A DNA stretch of 64,000 nt, taken from positions 434,001-498,000 of the forward strand of contig RQOL01000618.1 in assembly GCA_013076295.1 (NCBI GenBank). Reading direction: 5' to 3'. The notes beneath the pieces were generated by a model. It was not told the origin of the DNA and searched no databases. It saw only the letters and a list, made by a program, of their open reading frames with translations. Every line of letters begins with the position of its first letter. Within the stretch, counting starts at the first letter, position 1. A program made the translations under genes and the position numbers. The DNA is from Sanderia malayensis. Lineage: Eukaryota > Cnidaria > Scyphozoa > Semaeostomeae > Pelagiidae. Positions 1-10,673 of the stretch are shown piece after piece.

Positions 1-86
1 TCAGGGAAGTGGTTGGTGGGGGGGGGGGGCAAATTCCGGCAAATCTAATCTCAAGAGTGTGGTAATAGATGATGATCTCCACATAC

Positions 87-396
87 CTTGTCCAAATGTA
101 TAAAATCCAACATCTACTCCAGTCTTCTTAGCTGCAGGCCATGTTTCTTTGGTGAATTTAGTTTCGCTCCAAGGAATATCCCCGTAAGCCATCAGCATCC
201 GGATTGCTTCTCCCCTTCCTCTGCCTGCAAAGTAATGCAGTGTCACATTACCTACTGCAGGGATGGGGTTGCAGCCAGGCTTTCTGTGCACAATTTCATT
301 CAGTTTTTGGGTGACAAAACTTGTTCGACCACTGTAGATAATTGCCGCAACAAGAGCTATGAAGGCAATAACGATGTTCGCAAAAATCGCAGGCAT
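87..396 (-). CDS. Sigma-class GST / hematopoietic prostaglandin D synthase-like, first coding exon (partial gene)
   Basis: The minus-strand ATG is at 396-394. The exon ends at 87 before a GTATGT donor (86-81), and the rest of the gene lies beyond the left edge. The roughly 103 visible residues start with a hydrophobic segment (about residues 4-25, core NIVIAFIALVAAIIYSG). This leads into a thioredoxin-fold GST N-terminus: LHYFAGRGRGEAIRMLMAYG, then a KETWPAAKKTG stretch and FGQ at the splice. The Tyr of HYFAGRGRGE matches the catalytic Tyr of sigma GSTs and HPGDS, which use glutathione to conjugate electrophiles or isomerise prostaglandin H2. The FGQ phase-1 boundary also fits the family. The N-terminal hydrophobic stretch is unusual for a cytosolic GST and suggests a membrane anchor or signal. 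The frame stays open upstream to 603, so a longer N-terminus is possible but looks unlike protein. Confidence 0.75.
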
Positions 397-650
397 TTTT
401 AACACGTGGCTCTTCCCTGCTTCTTTTTTGCTGCCACACGTCAAAGCATATACACGAGATGCAGATGAAAAGAAAGACGACCACGACATAGGGCTGCCAG
501 ATCGTTTCAGAAAGTTGCAAAGTTCCAAAGTCCAAAATAGCACCAGCAGCACCCTCCCTCCGTTCTTTTTCCTGCTCTTTGCTCTGCTCGCATCTGCCAG
601 CAAGCAGTTTTCTTTCTCCAGCCAAGGCTTGGCTCAAACCAACTACAAAT
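397..650. promoter_or_regulatory. Divergent promoter region between the GST-like gene and SCP2
   Basis: This stretch of 254 bp separates the start codon of the minus-strand GST-like gene from that of plus-strand SCP2, so the two genes are head to head and probably share a bidirectional promoter. No clear TATA box was seen. The 5' UTRs of both genes must lie inside it unless upstream noncoding exons exist. Confidence 0.5.
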
Positions 651-3600
651 ATGGTTTCAAATCGGGTATTTGTGTGTGGTGTCGGCATGACAAAGGTAAA
701 GCTGCAAATTTTAGGCTAAATATCGAGCAAATCTGTGTCAGCCATTTGCAAAGTCCCTCTTGTAATTCCTTTATATCCATCACATCAGAACTAGGCCAGG
801 CAAGGTTAATTCGTATCACAGGTCAACCTATCTGGAAACTGACAATAATTGATTTTTTTTACGGAAAGAGTTTTTTGTAGAAATATTGCATTATTCACAA
901 ATGTTCAGTGACATTGAAAAATTTTATCCCCTGCTTGTTCTTTACCCATACCCTGCCATTCATGCTACTGATATTAAATTAATTTTTGTTTCCTTGCAGT
1001 TTGAGAAGCCAGGCAAAAGAGAAAACTTTGATTACCCTCAGATGGCAACAGAGGCTGGTAAGTCAAACATGCAAATTTTTAAAATCTACATGCATGCTAT
1101 GCTTCTCACTGATAAACATATTTTTATTCTTAGGTACAGAAGCTCTTAAAGATGCAAAGCTTCACTACAAAGATATTCAACAAGCAATTGTTGGCTATGT
1201 CTATGGTACGATTGCTGCAACTTATTTTGAGTATGATACAGGTGCCTAGTCCTTCAGGGTACAGAAGGGACCAAGGGAACTGTTATGTTATGTATATATT
1301 TCATGCTAGCTCTGCAGTTTGCATGAACATCTTTTTTTATCCCATATTACCAGTGCAGATTTTAACATACATGTCTTTATCTCATAATCCAGGAGATTCA
1401 ACTTGTGGCCAACGGGCATTATATGAGCTTGGATTAACTGGGATTCCAATATACAATGTAAGAAAAAATATTTTCCATGCAGAACGTAATCAGGAGACAC
1501 AGAGCCTAAGATGTCATCTGACCCTTTTGACTGTGATCTTTGTTATTTCAAAGAACTCACGGTGTTCCAAGCAATAGTTCCTTCAATGTCAGCCTTAGTT
1601 TTTGGATTGAGCCTTTAGCAAATGTATACACAACTAACAGTTTTTTTTTTGTTTGAAGGTAAACAACAATTGTGCCACAGGGTCATCAGCTTTGTTGCTT
1701 GGAAAGCAGCTCATAGAAGGAGGTGTGCGTGTGCCAGAGCATATTTATTCAACATTCTTATCAATATGTTTTTGTGTTTTGCTTATGTCCCTATTGTGTA
1801 AATTTTGCAAAGGCTGACTTTTCAGCATTCATTTTTAGGGATTGCTGATTGTATATTAGCTATTGGTTTTGAGAAAATGGAAAAAGGATCACTAGGCGTG
1901 AAGGTGAGAAATTTGACTCAGCAGGTAATGTATTTTGCAATGCTCATTCTGCAGAGGTTAGCTTGCAGTGCATTGTCATTCTTTGCAGTACAATGATAGA
2001 ACAATCCCTTTGGACAAGCACATTGAGTTGATGGGTAGCCTCAGAGACTTCAGTGCCTCACCAATGACTTGTCAAATATTTGGAAATGCAGGAAGAGAGC
2101 ATATGGACAAATTTGGTAAATTTATAATCCAAATTTCACTTATCATTGTACAGACTATTGTTAGTGCTTAGTCCGAAAGTATTGGAACACCCTGGGTAGA
2201 AATAGAGCAAAATTCTCACATTTTCTTGCTGTAATTTCATGCCCCCTGTAGCCCTGCCTTCTTTCCAGCATCACAGGCTAGAGCAACTCAATAATCATTT
2301 AGGTTACAGTGAGGCTGTATACCCTGCATCTTGTCTGGTGTATTGTATTTGTCTTTAAATGGAACAGAACCCATTATTTAATGACCACTGTAATAAAAAT
2401 CATCGTTTTTGCAAAAGCGAAATTTCGATCTTTACTGATTATTTTTGTGCCTGTTTTGCTTTTATTTGACCAGGATAAGCACATTAAATTTGGTTTTGAA
2501 ATGGGAAACTACCGTCTTTCCTCGATTAAATGCCCCCCTCGATTAAAAGCCCCCCTCTAATAAACGCCCCCTTATGCTACCAACTTTTGCAATAAACGCC
2601 CTCCTCGATTAAACGCCCCCTCCTTTTGCAAAACCATGGCGACTTTCATTTTCTACGTCGTTGCTTGATAAAGGCAAGGCACAACTAAACCATTTTCTCT
2701 TTTTCTGGACCCAATGACAGAGCCTGTGATCTTGTACTTTCTAATAAACGCCCCCCATCAAATAATGGCCCCCCCTCGATTAGCCCCCCCAAAAGTGCCG
2801 AGAGTAATAAACGCCCCGGGGCGTTTAATCGAGGAAATACGGTAACTGCAACATGGTATGACGTCATAACTATGACAACTTGATTTTATAATGGAAGAGT
2901 ATCGTGAAAACGTTTTCGAATCTGCGCTGTGCGTAGCCTACAAAACTATAATATCCCGCGCGTTGTTTTAGCCATTAACCAAAATGATTGAACTTATGGT
3001 AACTCCACAGCGGCATTTTGTAAAGGGGTACTAACAACCGTACCTGATTTCCGAGCTACAAGAATCATCTACACCACAAAGGAGATTTATATTTCTGATA
3101 TGAAATTTAAATTTGCTCTCCCGCAAGTTTAACGTCACAACCAAAATTACCCCAATTCAGACCCCAATTATTTCCTTTAAGCCTTTTTCTAAATTTAAAT
3201 TTTATGCTTTTGGAAACGTAGAATAAAGTTATGTAAAAAGCTATATACACTCTAATACAAAAAGTGGAAATGTGTCTTTGTTATGACGTCACGTCTGTCA
3301 CCGTTGCAATGGCAAAATCGACATCTTTGCATTCTTGTTAAACAGATCGTCTGGCTGCTTCATTGGTTTTAGTGACGTTTGATTATTTTAATGTATGGCT
3401 GCTTGCTATGTTCAAGCTAACTAAGTTGTTCTTACAACTTCCACTACCTCATTTTTTATGTATCGCTTGTTTCTTGAAGGTACAAAAAAGGAACATTTTG
3501 CGAAAATTGCAGAAAAGAACCACAGACATTCTGTCAACAACAAGTGAGTGAATCATTATGCTATGCATGCACGATATTTGCGCCATCTTTGCATAAAATC

Positions 3601-6600
3601 AACCACACAGTTATATTTGCACGAACAGAAAACCATACCGTAAGTCCTCGATTAAGCCCCCCGGGGGCTAATTTTGTAAAACATAATTTACGTTGGGGGC
3701 TTATTCGGGTGGGGGTTTATTCAAAGTTGGGGGCTTAATCGAGGACACAACGATATAGCGAAATAGCGAAAGCGAAAACAGCGATACCCAAGTTCATAGT
3801 TAAATTGTGTGAAGTTAATTTTTCCATAATGTATTGTGTCATTTTAACTAGACTATTCACTGTTTTCTTTTATACAACAGGCTTTCACAGTTTACCAAGG
3901 ACTACTCTCTTAAAGAAGTTATGGATTCTCCACAAATTCACGACCCTATCACCAAACTCCAATGCTGGTAACAAGAACCTGCATTTTAGTTTGAATACCC
4001 GTCTCTCTTGATATTATAAAACTAATTGACACACTTGGATTGACTAAAATGTTTTCATATTAACACAATGGGAACATTTGACATTATTTGACAATGGACT
4101 GGATTAATGGAGAAGTCCCCAGATATAAGAAACTTTATCCTACTTGTTTGTGGAAACAAACATGAAAGACAATGGCTTGTTGCTAAAAAAAATAGGCTGT
4201 ACCAAAGCAAAGTCTTTGTGCAGGCCAAGTTTCATCCTTGGGGACGTACTGCATCACAAAATACAACATTATGTTGTTAAAATTAAGTGAACGTTTTGAT
4301 GTAACCAGCAACAAACATTCTTCTTTTTATCTTGCTTTTATGAAATTAAATGAATACAAAAATAAAAATAATAAATGCTATTTTTTAGCCCGACTTCTGA
4401 TGGCGGAGCTGCAGTTATTCTGTGCAGTGAGAAGTTTGTTAAAGAACGGGGACTTGAGAATCAAGCAGTGGAGATTCTGGCAATGGAAATGGCCACTGAT
4501 CTACCCAGTACCTTTGAAGATAAAAGTTGCATCAAATTGGTAATTGCTACTTTTTGTTACTCCACTGCCTACAGTGACATTTAGATTCCTTCTTGTCTGT
4601 TACTTTTGTAGCAGTTGCTTTTTAAGCCTATTTTTTAATATTCAGTTGACATGGCTTTACTCTTCTTCAGGCTGGTTTTGACATGACAAAAATGGCAGCT
4701 GAGACTGCTTTCCACAAGACCGGTATGCCGATGCAATTTACCGTTAATACTGGTTTCTGCCTTTCACTATTACTTCTACTTTCTGTTACTGTCCATCTAC
4801 GAGCTTACTATCTTGAATCTTTATTGATACCCCTTTTTTATTACTCGCTTGTTTCTCTGCATTAATGTGTGTACTAAAGAGACAATATAATATTTAGATA
4901 GTTCTTCAGACATGCAGCTGTAAGTTATAAGCTGGGGTGGGAAATTCGAGCAAGAACCATTGTACAAGGAGGGGAGGCAACTTTTAAAGGGGATAAGTTG
5001 GATGATGTGTATCTTTGTTTGAAATGACGCTATTCTCTTACTTGTCCATTGTAACTGTAGTCAAAAGGTGTTGCAGTTACAACGTTTCAGCATTTTCTGC
5101 AGGACTGAAACCGAGTGACATGGACGTGATTGAATTGCATGACTGTTTTTCTGTCAACGAATTGATCACATACGAAGCATTAGGTCTTTGCAATGAAGGT
5201 ATCTATCAATATATGTACATCATTCCTTGCCAAACACCCTGCAGTCAAAGCCTTGCAATATGTTTGCTACTGCCCCACAGCATAATGCTTGCTACTGTAT
5301 TTATCGCAGGCAAAGGAGGGGAGCTGGTTGATCGAGGTGACAATACTTATGGTGGAAAATACGTCATCAACCCAAGTGGGGGACTGATTTCTAAAGGACA
5401 TCCACTGGGGGCAACTGGTTCGTATCATCTTATGCCTCAGCGAATTGCTTACATGATCAAAATCATAATCACTTTCATTGTCACTTGAATCGCTTTCATT
5501 ATTATTCATCGTAATAATAATCATCATTTTGCGTCATTGTAATCATTATGTGGGAGCATTCATTGGGCGTTATTACCATAACCATTATCATAATTATAAT
5601 CACAATATTCTTCATCTCATCATAGTCTTTCATACTCTATCAACATTTAAACATTATCGTCATTAGCACCGTTACAATTTCATTTTTGTCATCTTAGGTC
5701 TGGCACAGTGCACAGAGCTGTGCAACCAGTTGAGAGGTAAATGCGACAAGCGACAAGTTCCCGGAGCAAAGATCGCACTGCAGCATAATCTTGGACTCGG
5801 GGGCGCATGCGTGGTCGGTATTTACCAGCTTGGCTTTCCCAATCAGAGGTATTGTTATTTGCGAATTGCCAATGTATTTTTTTTGGCTTGGCGCAAGTTT
5901 ACTCCCAGATCAACTATATATATAACTTTAGCCCATACGAATTTAACAGCCTTTTTAATTTCAGTGGAATCCCATTGTAGCAAACCTTAAAGGTTCATTC
6001 CACAAAATTGATATCAGTAAACTGCTTTTATGATCTGCTACTTGATCGGCACAACCATGTAAATCATAGCATGCATTTGTTTTTTGCGGAATGTCCCTTT
6101 AAAACAACCCAAATCCGTCATTGTATTAGATTCGATGCAATAGAACCATACGGAATATCATTGTATGTGAATACTGCACAGATTATTTGAATTTCGAGGT
6201 TTTGCAGCATCCTAAATAGCCGTAATATGAAATTTTTGGTTTTCCGTATCGAGAAGGTCGTTATAATCAAAGGCTTTTATATGGTCCACTGTACGGCAAT
6301 TACTTCACTGTTTTATTTTTCTCGTAGCTTGAGATCACGCTTAAGACTTACGTCACTTGCTGAGTCGATTGAAACAAAATTCAAGTCCTTCGGTGTTTTT
6401 CAAGAAATTAAGCACAGGGTTGAGAAAGTAAGCCACTTTCCATATTTTATATTTGCTGACTGAAATTGTCAATTGTTGAAGCACCCCCGATTTTCTTGGG
6501 GTAGGTTATTGTCACAGAAAGCAGACACTCCAGGCCAGGAAATCAGAAAATCCAGGTCATATTTTACCATTGATTAAAGGCTAGGTTTTTCAGCAATTGA

Positions 6601-8117
6601 CCTTTAAAATTAGTGTCATATAGGCCTTGTCACTCCATCACAATGTCCATCGCTGGCCACCCGTTTCCTTTAGTAGGCCTGTATATGCTTTCAATTTCAA
6701 AGTAGAATTCTACGCTGACTTTTTCAACTGCTTGAGTCTTTTCCATCCAGGAAGGTGAGGCCTTAGTCAAGCAGTTCAAAGCCGTTTACTGCTTCAAACT
6801 GTCTGAAGGACCTGACGGCAAAACCGGCACGTGGTTTGTTGATGTGAAAAATGGCAAAGGGTCCGTGAATTTTGGAGAGCAAGGTGTGGTCTTCATTTAT
6901 TTTATACGTTTATTTTCTTTTTTGTAAATGTTTTGGAAAAGGGATTTTCTGGAAACTGCGTTTAAAAAGAGGAGACGCTTATTGAATTTCTACCGAAATT
7001 GGTTCAGCGTTTAGCTAAACAATGAAGCATTTATTCTAAACACTACTGTCATTTGCTTTGTGTTGATTCCATTGACTTTTTGGAATCTTTTGCTTTGTCT
7101 TCTTTAGAATCTTTAGAATTTTGTGTTATCATTCAAGATTATATGTGATTTATAATATGTTCGGATGAAAGCAAAGACCATTAATCGTTTTCATGCTCTT
7201 TCACCCATTTATGTGTTTTTGAATCCTGACCAACAAGCATGAACAAAGCTGCCAAAATTATGAGAGTTCATCAATCTTACATATAACACAATTTTTGTTA
7301 ATGTCGCGCGGTGTTCCCCCCTTTCTCTTTGTCTATCTCTCTCTTTCTCTCTCTCTCTCTCTTTCTTTCTTTCCCATTTTTGCTTTCCATGTTTTTTACT
7401 TTACGGCGTATCCCTATGCTCTGTAGTCGGTGAATTCATTAAATTTACCAGGGAATACTGAGATGTACCGTATTATGCTCTAATTCCCATGTTCGTGACA
7501 TATCATTAAATACTTTGTATTCCGCAGTTCCATGCCCTTCTGGTAACTTGGATTGTATGTCTTTGCCTGTTTATTTGTGCAGATTTGAAAGCTGATGTCA
7601 CGTTTAAGATGAGTGACGCTGATTGCCTGAAGCTTATGAGAGGAGAGTTGAATCCACAGATGGTAAGTCTTGTTTATCTGTGTTTTACGAATGATTTTGT
7701 CTTCCATTCCACTCTGAAAGCCCAGCTTAAATTTAGTTGGTGTGAATATTGTTCTCTGTGCATTTCAACCTGGTTAAATTGGCTCTGGTGGTCTTTTTAT
7801 AGCGGTCTCTATTCTGCAGAGGTGCAAGCCTAAACATGGCAAGACGGGCTGCATGGGCATAAATGTGGAAAGAGGTTTTTTCTACAGGGATCAAAATTAT
7901 GTTTACAAGAAGCATGACTTGATGGATGTTCAATTAGAAAATGTTCTTGTTTTAATGCTGTGTATTGTTTGATGTTTTTGTGTGAACATAGTAGGTATTG
8001 ATTTTTATTATAATCTTTCAGGCATTCATGAAAGGGAAAGTAAAAATCAGTGGAAACATTGGCTTGGCAATGAAATTAAAGAATCTGCAGCCACCGAAGC
8101 CGAAAGCTAAGTTGTGA
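651..8117 (+). CDS. SCP2: Sterol carrier protein X: peroxisomal 3-oxoacyl-CoA thiolase fused to SCP2 domain
   Basis: Coding exons: 651-695, 1000-1057, 1134-1205, 1393-1457, 1659-1722, 1839-1903, 1989-2115, 3480-3543, 3881-3967, 4389-4539, 4671-4722, 5103-5198, 5310-5417, 5698-5848, 6328-6427, 6751-6883, 7583-7662, 8022-8117. They total 1614 nt (537 aa; human SCPx is 547). All junctions are GT-AG and phase-consistent. The N-terminal thiolase shows NNNCATGS with the nucleophilic Cys at about residue 85, VIELHDCFS, and [14 protein letters not shown] near its end. The sterol/lipid-binding SCP2 domain begins in the exon at 6328 and ends KAKL, so AKL is a PTS1 peroxisomal signal. The enzyme thiolytically cleaves branched-chain 3-oxoacyl-CoAs, including bile-acid-type side chains. 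No separate internal SCP2 promoter could be judged. The 2116-3479 intron carries repeats listed separately. Confidence 0.95.
2510..2844. mobile_element. MITE-like inverted-repeat element, TAAACGCCCC family, copy 1
   Basis: The element starts TACCGTCTTTCCTCGATTAA and ends with the inverse (TTAATCGAGGAAATACGGTA). Near each end TAAACGCCCC units repeat with short spacers. The interior (for example GGACCCAATGACAGAGCCT) is nearly identical to the copy at 39870-40209, in the same orientation. It has no coding capacity. It lies inside a SCP2 intron. Confidence 0.85.
2843..3013 (+). repeat. Dispersed repeat, copy 1 (palindromic CRE-like TGACGTCA)
   Basis: This segment resembles the reverse complement of 10290-10480. 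Shared blocks include CATGGTATGACGT, TTATAATGG, AGAGTATCGT, TCTGCGCTGTGC, ACAAAACTAT and CATTAACCAAA. It is directly adjacent to the MITE at 2510-2844. TGACGTCA at 2859-2866 is a full CRE palindrome, but regulatory use is not shown. Confidence 0.5.
3636..3750. mobile_element. Short TAAGCCCCC-family inverted-repeat element
   Basis: It begins TACCGTAAGTCCTCGATTAA followed by GCCCCCC and ends GGGGGCTTAATCGAGGAC, an inverted terminal repeat. GGGGGCTTATT units lie inside. It sits in the SCP2 intron 3544-3880 and seems to be an internally deleted relative of the copies at 8763-9285 and 13690-14092. Confidence 0.65.
7319..7375. repeat. CT-rich simple repeat
   Basis: Polypyrimidine run dominated by TCTCTC and TTTC units inside the SCP2 intron 6884-7582. 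Nothing else was seen in it. Confidence 0.8.
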
Positions 8118-8314
8118 ATTTTTTTCAAGCTGGATTTTCGTAGGCTTCTGGACTTTAATTGTGGTTTATTATTCGTCTGAAGTGGATCAAAATTCATATA
8201 CTCCTATCTTGAATCCATTCGTAAGCAATTCAATATTCATTATTATTGCTATTAACAACATGGTATGTGAAATACTGATATGGTAATGATGTAAATTCGA
8301 GTAAATTTATTGGA

Positions 8315-8320
8315 AATAAA
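8315..8320 (+). terminator. Candidate SCP2 polyadenylation signal
   Basis: An AATAAA hexamer lies 198 nt after the SCP2 stop codon, in AT-rich sequence. The assignment rests on the motif and its distance from the stop. Confidence 0.45.
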
Positions 8321-8762
8321 TCTGAGCTTTAATGCTACTAACAGTGGTCTTATTTTAGGAGTTTTTTTGTCAAATACAATGGGCAGTTTTTCAGAATGAA
8401 AATTATCTAGAGAATGTTCACAAACTTTGAAATTGTTCAATAATTTTGAAACACGGATTGGGGGGAGTACGTGGGGTCTGGATCGGATGCAAACAACGGG
8501 GACTGTCAGTGTCGATATAAAAATACTCTTGTAATTGACGAAGTCCCAATATGAATATGTGAAACAATAATTAAGGGATGTTATGTTTACAGAATCTACA
8601 TGGACAATTTATGCTCAGAGTTGTCTTTTTAAGATATATCTCATGCTGCTAAGTTATTGTCAGCTCAGCGTTATGGAAATGAATTACTTTTATTTTATAT
8701 CACGTTTGGCTGGATGGAAGGCAAGGCCTGGCTGCTAACCAGCGGTTTGGCAAAAGATGCTA

Positions 8763-9285
8763 GTGTCCTCGAGTAAGCCCCCACCTCAAATTATTTTTTG
8801 CAAAATAAGCTCTGACTCTCGAATAAGCCCCCATGGGGGATTATTCGATTTTAGTAGAAATCGAATAGCTGGATGAAATTTTTATCAAAAGTTTATAGGA
8901 TGACTTTTGGATAACTTTTGATTAAGCTATTTCAAGAAATTGGGCGGTTAGGTTTCTCTGCTCAAGCATTGGGCGGTTTCTCAAGCAATCCGGGCCTGCT
9001 GGCCCGGATTGCTTGAGCAGAGAAAGGCATTTACGGTCGGTGACTCCGACAAACTCCGGCCGGTACACCAAGCAGTACTGACCGAATGGTCAAACTACAG
9101 AATAATGACTGAAATCATAATGTAAATCAATAAACAATAATAAGGCAGGGAGGATGGGAGAATATAGATGTCGCCACGAAAACAGCATATCTTACTGACA
9201 ATGTTTGCATAAACAGAATAAACCCCCACCCTGAAATATTTTTCGCGAAATAAGCCCCCGGAGGCTTAATCGAGGACTTACGCGG
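8763..9285. mobile_element. TAAGCCCCC-family inverted-repeat element, long copy 1
   Basis: The left end is GTCCTCGAGTAAGCCCCCAC and the right end GGCTTAATCGAGGACTTACG, forming terminal inverted repeats. The interior shares blocks with the reverse complement of 13690-14092: ATAAGCCCCCATGG, TTTTGGATAACTTTTGAT, TCGCCACGAAAACAGCA. No long open reading frame is present. It lies between SCP2 and the acidic/Arg-rich gene. Confidence 0.65.
8980..9017. repeat. Perfect 17-bp hairpin (CTCAAGCAATCCGGGCC arms)
   Basis: The arms at 8980-8996 and 9001-9017 are exact reverse complements separated by TGCT. The hairpin lies inside the long TAAGCCCCC-family element and probably arose as an internal inverted repeat of it. 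Confidence 0.85.
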
Positions 9286-10289
9286 TTCTTAGTACCTTTT
9301 TGCTCACGGCAGTGAGAGTATAACATCACTGGGGAAAATTCATGTGAACTTTTTTCGGCTTTTATATCTCCTACCATAATACATTGCGGGGAGGCACCTA
9401 TTTTCATTGGTCAATTTATAATTTCCTTATCAATCAAAGGACACAACAACAAAGGACGCAATTGGATTAGTGCAAAACGCAACAGGGATTCATTGTTTCG
9501 AAAATGCTCAACAACGCACGATCGATCCGGAAGCATTACATCATCCAGTCGCAATAATTGTCAGGGAGTCGCATAGCTCAACAGGCTTTGTTCGAATCGA
9601 AGAATTCAGTACGCGAGGAAGCTCGGGACATCTCCCCCTCGCACGCAAAACAAAAGCCTAGGCACTGCAGCATCTGCTGACAGAGCACACAACAAAGCAC
9701 TAGCAGAGATTAGACGAAAACAAAGGGCGGAAGAATTTTCGAAGGAGAAAAGTGTAAAAATTTCGAAAAATACAGGTACAGGGAATTTTTAGCTGAAAAA
9801 GAGCCATTACATCGAAGGAGGCGAAGGGGAATAAGTTGAAGTGTTTTCGGAAAAGAACAGGCAAGGAACGAAAGGGCCAGGCGTGGGAAATCGATCTCAT
9901 CTCACGAACAATAAAATTGAATAAAGGAAGGATTCAAAATAACCGTGTTTAAATGAAAACCTTTTCACATTTTCCTGTCAACATGAAAAGAAGCTTCCAA
10001 CAGTCGTGGAACACTTGCAGAACACTGTCGGAGATCATCTGTAATTTCACAAAAAATTCAAATTCCTGAAAACTTATTCCAGCGAAAGTTTTAACTCATT
10101 CACTAAAGTAAATTCCAAGAACTGCGCGTTTTTCTTTCTTTACAGTCACGAAAGTTTCTCCCCGCTAGAGTTTCTTCCCTTAATTAAATATTATCAGTAA
10201 CAACTACCATCCATCATATTCAATAACCAAAGTGCCGTGAGCACCGAAAGGTTACCCTTTGATTTAAAACGCCGTTATAGCGTTACCGT
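9286..10289. other. Intergenic stretch with no recognisable gene
   Basis: Only short frames without family resemblance were seen on either strand, and no clear repeat boundaries. Confidence 0.5.
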
Positions 10290-10480
10290 AAGTTATTGTT
10301 TTTTGGTTAATGACCGAAACGACGCGAGGAAAGCTATAGTTTTGTACCCTGGGAAACGACTTTTATGATAAAGGCCGAGGTTGTGCACAGCGCAGATTTG
10401 AAAACCTATTGACGATACTCTCCCATTATAAAAGTCTCTCTCTCTCATGGTTATTACGTCATACCATGTCGCAGACAGTG
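10290..10480 (-). repeat. Dispersed repeat, copy 2
   Basis: Diverged copy, in opposite orientation, of 2843-3013. A short CT run (10435-10446) interrupts the similarity. It ends about 190 bp from the 3' end of the minus-strand acidic/Arg-rich gene. Confidence 0.45.
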
Positions 10481-10673
10481 TCCCATTTTAACGCCGAATT
10501 TAATATATTTAATATACAGGCATCAACGATCTTCTAGTGGTGTTAGGTCAAATCAAAACAAACTCAAGTAGAAATGTTCGTCATAATAATTAAAAAGTAA
10601 ACGTGAGTAAGGTACATGAATTTGCAATCAGCTATTTAACTACATGTTGTTCATGCATTACACAGCAGCCAAT

